Assembly (NCBI GenBank): GCA_023387655.1
Contig: JAEWHR010000128.1
Location: 1 to 44,554 of the forward strand
Direction: 5' to 3'
Origin: Bacillota bacterium
GTDB taxonomy: Bacteria > Bacillota > Clostridia > Lachnospirales > Lachnospiraceae
DNA length: 44,554 nucleotides
Shown: piece after piece, positions 43,201-44,554 of the stretch
Layout of the letters: the number at the start of each line of letters is the position of its first letter
How positions within the stretch are numbered: position 1 is the first letter of the stretch
Notes under the pieces: model-generated
Seen by the model: only the letters and a program-made list of their open reading frames with translations
What the model was told of the DNA's origin: nothing
Databases searched by the model: none
Made by a program: the position numbers and the translations under genes

Positions 43201-43968
43201 TACGGTTCCAGAATTAAGGTTATGGATGGTCAAGAGATTGAAGCTGGTGATGAGTTAACAGAAGGTTCTGTAAATCCACACGATATCTTAAAGATTAAAG
43301 GTGTTCGTGCGGTTCAGGATTACATGATTCAGGAAGTTCAAAGGGTTTACCGTTTACAAGGTGTAGAAATCAACGATAAGCATATCGAGGTTATTGTACG
43401 CCAGATGTTAAAGAAGGTTCGTGTTGAGAATAATGGTGATGCTGAGTTCTTACCAGGAACTATGGTAGATATCTTAGAGTTTAATGATGTAAATGATAGC
43501 TTAGCAGCTCAAGGCTTAGAACAGGCAGAAGGTAAGCAAGTAATGCTTGGTATTACTAAGGCATCTCTTGCAACGAATTCTTTCCTTTCCGCAGCTTCCT
43601 TCCAGGAAACAACGAAAGTTCTTACAGAAGCAGCGATTAAGGGTAAGATTGATCCACTCATTGGTCTTAAGGAAAACGTAATTATCGGTAAGTTAATTCC
43701 AGCAGGTACCGGTATGAAACATTACCGTAATGTTAAGTTAGATACTGATCAAAATCAAGAGATTACATTCTCTGAAGAAGAATTTGACAATGGAAGTTAC
43801 GAAGGTAATTTCTCTGGCAATGACTTTAAACAAAACTTTTATGAAAACGAAAACTTAAATTCCAATGAGGGAGTAAGCTTCTCTGAGGATGAGTATTTCG
43901 AGGATGAAGAAAGTGATATTTCAACGGAGAGTTTTGATGATCTTGATTTTTCAGAGGATGAAAAATAA
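40201..43968 (+). CDS. rpoC: DNA-directed RNA polymerase subunit beta'
   Basis: 1255 residues. An N-terminal zinc ribbon (CHCGKYKKIRYKGVVCDRCG), the active-site NADFDGDQM with Asp457, Asp459 and Asp461, the trigger loop region (TQLTMRTFHTGG) and the second zinc site (SCKSHIGVCAKCYG) are all present. The C-terminal ~70 residues form an acidic, non-conserved extension. It has three FSExE-type motifs (TFSEEEF, SFSEDEYF, DFSEDEK), echoing the end of RpoB. GGGAGAG precedes the ATG. Second and last gene of rpoBC, closed by a strong terminator. Confidence 0.97.
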   Translation: MPTEMINESVKDITYDAIKIGLASPEKIREWSRGEVRKPETINYRTLKPEKDGLFCEKIFGPNKDWECHCGKYKKIRYKGVVCDRCGVEVTKASVRRERMGHIELAAPVSHIWYFKGIPSRMGLILDLSPRTLEKVLYFASYIVLDKGTTDLQYKQVLNEKEFREAYDKYGDRFRVGMGAEAIMELLEAIDLEKEAKELKRGLKESTGQKRARIIKRLEVVEAFRESGNKPEWMIMTVVPVIPPDLRPMVQLDGGRFATSDMNDLYRRIINRNNRLKRLLELGAPDIIVRNEKRMLQEAVDALIDNGRRGRPVTGPGNRPLKSLSDMLKGKQGRFRQNLLGKRVDYSGRSVIVVGPELKLYQCGLPKEMAIELFKPFVMKELVAKGTAHNIKSAKKMVERLQPEVWDILEEVIREHPVMLNRAPTLHRLGIQAFEPVLVEGKAIKLHPLVCTAFNADFDGDQMAVHLPLSVEAQAECRFLLLSPNNLLKPSDGGPVAVPSQDMVLGIYYLTLHKPGDHGEGKYFKSVNEAILAYENSAISLHAMIKVRRTGLNADGVEETRIIESTVGRFIFNEIIKQDLGFVDRSKPENFLALEIDFHVGKKQLKKILEKCINTHGATQTAETLDAIKSLGYKYSTRAAMTVSISDMTVPEAKKDIIARAEKQVEDIAKNHRRGLMTEEERYKAVIETWKEADDEITKELLAGLDKYNNIYMMADSGARGSEKQIKQLAGMRGLMADTSGKTIELPIKANFREGLDVLEYFISAHGARKGLSDTALRTADSGYLTRRLVDVSQDLIIREVDCCEGTDEIPGMEIKAFMDGKEVIEGLEDRIIGRYACETIYDDNGELIVKKNHIITPKRAARIVASKAYEDPNATIKIRTVLSCKSHIGVCAKCYGANMATGEAVQVGEAVGIIAAQSIGEPGTQLTMRTFHTGGVAGDDITQGLPRVEELFEARKPKGLAIIAEFGGTVTIKDTKKKREVIVTRTNNDSLESKAYLIPYGSRIKVMDGQEIEAGDELTEGSVNPHDILKIKGVRAVQDYMIQEVQRVYRLQGVEINDKHIEVIVRQMLKKVRVENNGDAEFLPGTMVDILEFNDVNDSLAAQGLEQAEGKQVMLGITKASLATNSFLSAASFQETTKVLTEAAIKGKIDPLIGLKENVIIGKLIPAGTGMKHYRNVKLDTDQNQEITFSEEEFDNGSYEGNFSGNDFKQNFYENENLNSNEGVSFSEDEYFEDEESDISTESFDDLDFSEDEK

Positions 43969-44018
43969 AGTTAAGAGTTTAAATAGGATTGGTTAAGATT
44001 CTTTAAAGCTCTAAAAGA

Positions 44019-44060
44019 TAAGGCTGTTGCAGAGTATAATTACTTTGCAACAGCTTTTTT
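44019..44060 (+). terminator. Terminator of rpoBC
   Basis: GCTGTTGCAGAGT (44023-44035) pairs with ACTTTGCAACAGC (44042-44054), one G-U pair, loop ATAATT. TTTTTT follows at 44055-44060. Confidence 0.9.
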
Positions 44061-44121
44061 GTTATTGTTTTTGTAAAACATGTACCCTTGACGAAAGAAG
44101 GTCTTGGGAATACAATAGTGT

Positions 44122-44163
44122 TTATAGTTATAGTTATAGTTATAGTTATAGTTATAGTTATAG
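44122..44163. repeat. Hexanucleotide microsatellite (TTATAG)7
   Basis: Seven exact copies of TTATAG at 44122-44163, then degenerate units (CTTTAG, TGATAG, TGATAG) to about 44182. Confidence 0.9.
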
Positions 44164-44192
44164 CTTTAGTGATAGTGATAGTTTAATTTATA

Positions 44193-44415
44193 GTAGATAA
44201 AGACAGTAGATAAAGGCTGTAGATAAAGACAGTAGATAAATACTGCAGATAGAGGCTGTAGATAAAGACAGTAGATAAAGGCTGCAGATAAGGGCTGTAG
44301 ATAAAGACAGTAGATAAAGGCTGCAGATAAAGACTGTAGATAGAGACTGCAGAAAGAGATAGTAGATAGGAATTAGTAGATAGATGTAGTAGATAGATGT
44401 AGTAGATATTAATTA
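44193..44415. repeat. 13-bp tandem array (about 17 copies)
   Basis: Units such as GTAGATAAAGACA and GTAGATAAAGGCT alternate, with variants GCAGATAGAGGCT and GTAGATAGATGTA. Thirteen exact-length units fill 44193-44361, then units of 13-14 bp continue to about 44415. The alternation of ACA and GCT endings suggests an expanding 26-bp pair. It lies just upstream of the PAP2 gene. Confidence 0.9.
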
Positions 44416-44446
44416 ATAGATAATTATATGCTAAAGGGGATTGCAC

Positions 44447-44554
44447 ATGGAATTTTTATATCAGTTAGAGAGTATAAGAAACCCGTTCTTCAGTGGGATA
44501 TTTCGTCTGTTTACTTTACTTGGGCAAGAGGTTATTGTATTAGCAGTTTTATGT
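44447..44554 (+). CDS. PAP2-family phosphatase, N-terminal part (runs off the window)
   Basis: The first 36 codons (MEFLYQLESIRNPFFSGIF, then RLFTLLGQEVIVLAVLC), read directly from the sequence. This start resembles Clostridial PAP2-superfamily membrane phosphatases, which begin 'FLYxLESIRNPFLD...ITxLGEE'. The active-site motifs lie beyond the edge, so function rests on this N-terminal resemblance. AAAGGGG at 44434-44440 supports the ATG. No promoter is evident; the 13-bp array lies upstream. Confidence 0.6.
   Translation, partial: MEFLYQLESIRNPFFSGIFRLFTLLGQEVIVLAVLC

Noticed and set aside
44183..44446. An 87-residue minus-strand frame rich in LYLQPLSTVFIYS repeats
   Set aside because: It is the translation of the 13-bp repeat array (three units give 39 bp, 13 codons) and has no ribosome binding site.

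Overview
The window is AT-rich, with mostly AGGAGG-type ribosome binding sites, sigma-A type promoters (TTGACA-N17-TATAAT) and hairpin terminators. The proteins read as anaerobic Firmicutes, class Clostridia. The style of RpoB/RpoC and of the YesN-like regulator suggests Lachnospiraceae, perhaps close to Lachnoclostridium (Clostridium) phytofermentans. That placement is inference from protein style, not from a search. The right half holds the conserved chromosomal block rpmG-secE-nusG-rplKA-rplJL-rpoBC. The left half is a patchwork of accessory and housekeeping genes. No tRNA, rRNA, CRISPR array, phage or transposase gene was seen.

Layout. 1-5.9 kb: an unknown protein open at the left edge; a small membrane protein (DUF2871 type); a very large MerR-type regulator apparently fused to a C39/BtrH-like domain; a methyltransferase; a pyridoxine kinase. 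5.9-7.6 kb (minus): a YtcJ-like amidohydrolase with a short tandem array in its 5' region. 7.9-12.7 kb: the three-gene set MoxR ATPase, DUF58 protein, membrane transglutaminase. 12.8-13.4 kb: a cytidylate-kinase-like protein. 13.7-19.0 kb: a MacB-type ABC export operon whose extracellular partner is a multi-CARDB protein, interrupted by an in-frame stop codon. 19.5-22.9 kb: a Gx-type transporter behind a 49-bp repeat array, then a LacI regulator and oligoendopeptidase F. 23.1-25.3 kb (minus): a secreted subtilase. 25.6-27.1 kb: a response regulator lacking its phospho-acceptor Asp.

27.2-31.2 kb: rpmG, secE, nusG, rplK, rplA, rplJ, rplL. Two probable L1-binding mRNA elements precede rplK and rplA, and an L10 leader with an attenuator precedes rplJ. 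31.2-35.6 kb: a large palindrome, a GC-rich hairpin, an MFS transporter and a SERCA-like P-type ATPase lie between rplL and rpoB. 36.3-44.0 kb: rpoB and rpoC, both with acidic C-terminal tails. 44.1-44.55 kb: a hexamer and a 13-bp tandem array, then the start of a PAP2-family phosphatase.

Recurring theme: at least six separate short tandem arrays (33, 14, 60, 49, 6 and 13 bp) lie between genes. Two of them merge into functional signals: a terminator arm at 474 and a promoter -35 box at 19332. A seventh array (27 bp) lies inside the ABC ATPase gene and gives the protein a 9-residue repeat tail. The strongest leads are the interrupted CARDB/ABC exporter, the MerR fusion with an internal ribosome binding site and start, the structured DNA between rplL and the MFS gene, and a shared FSExE motif in the RpoB and RpoC tails.
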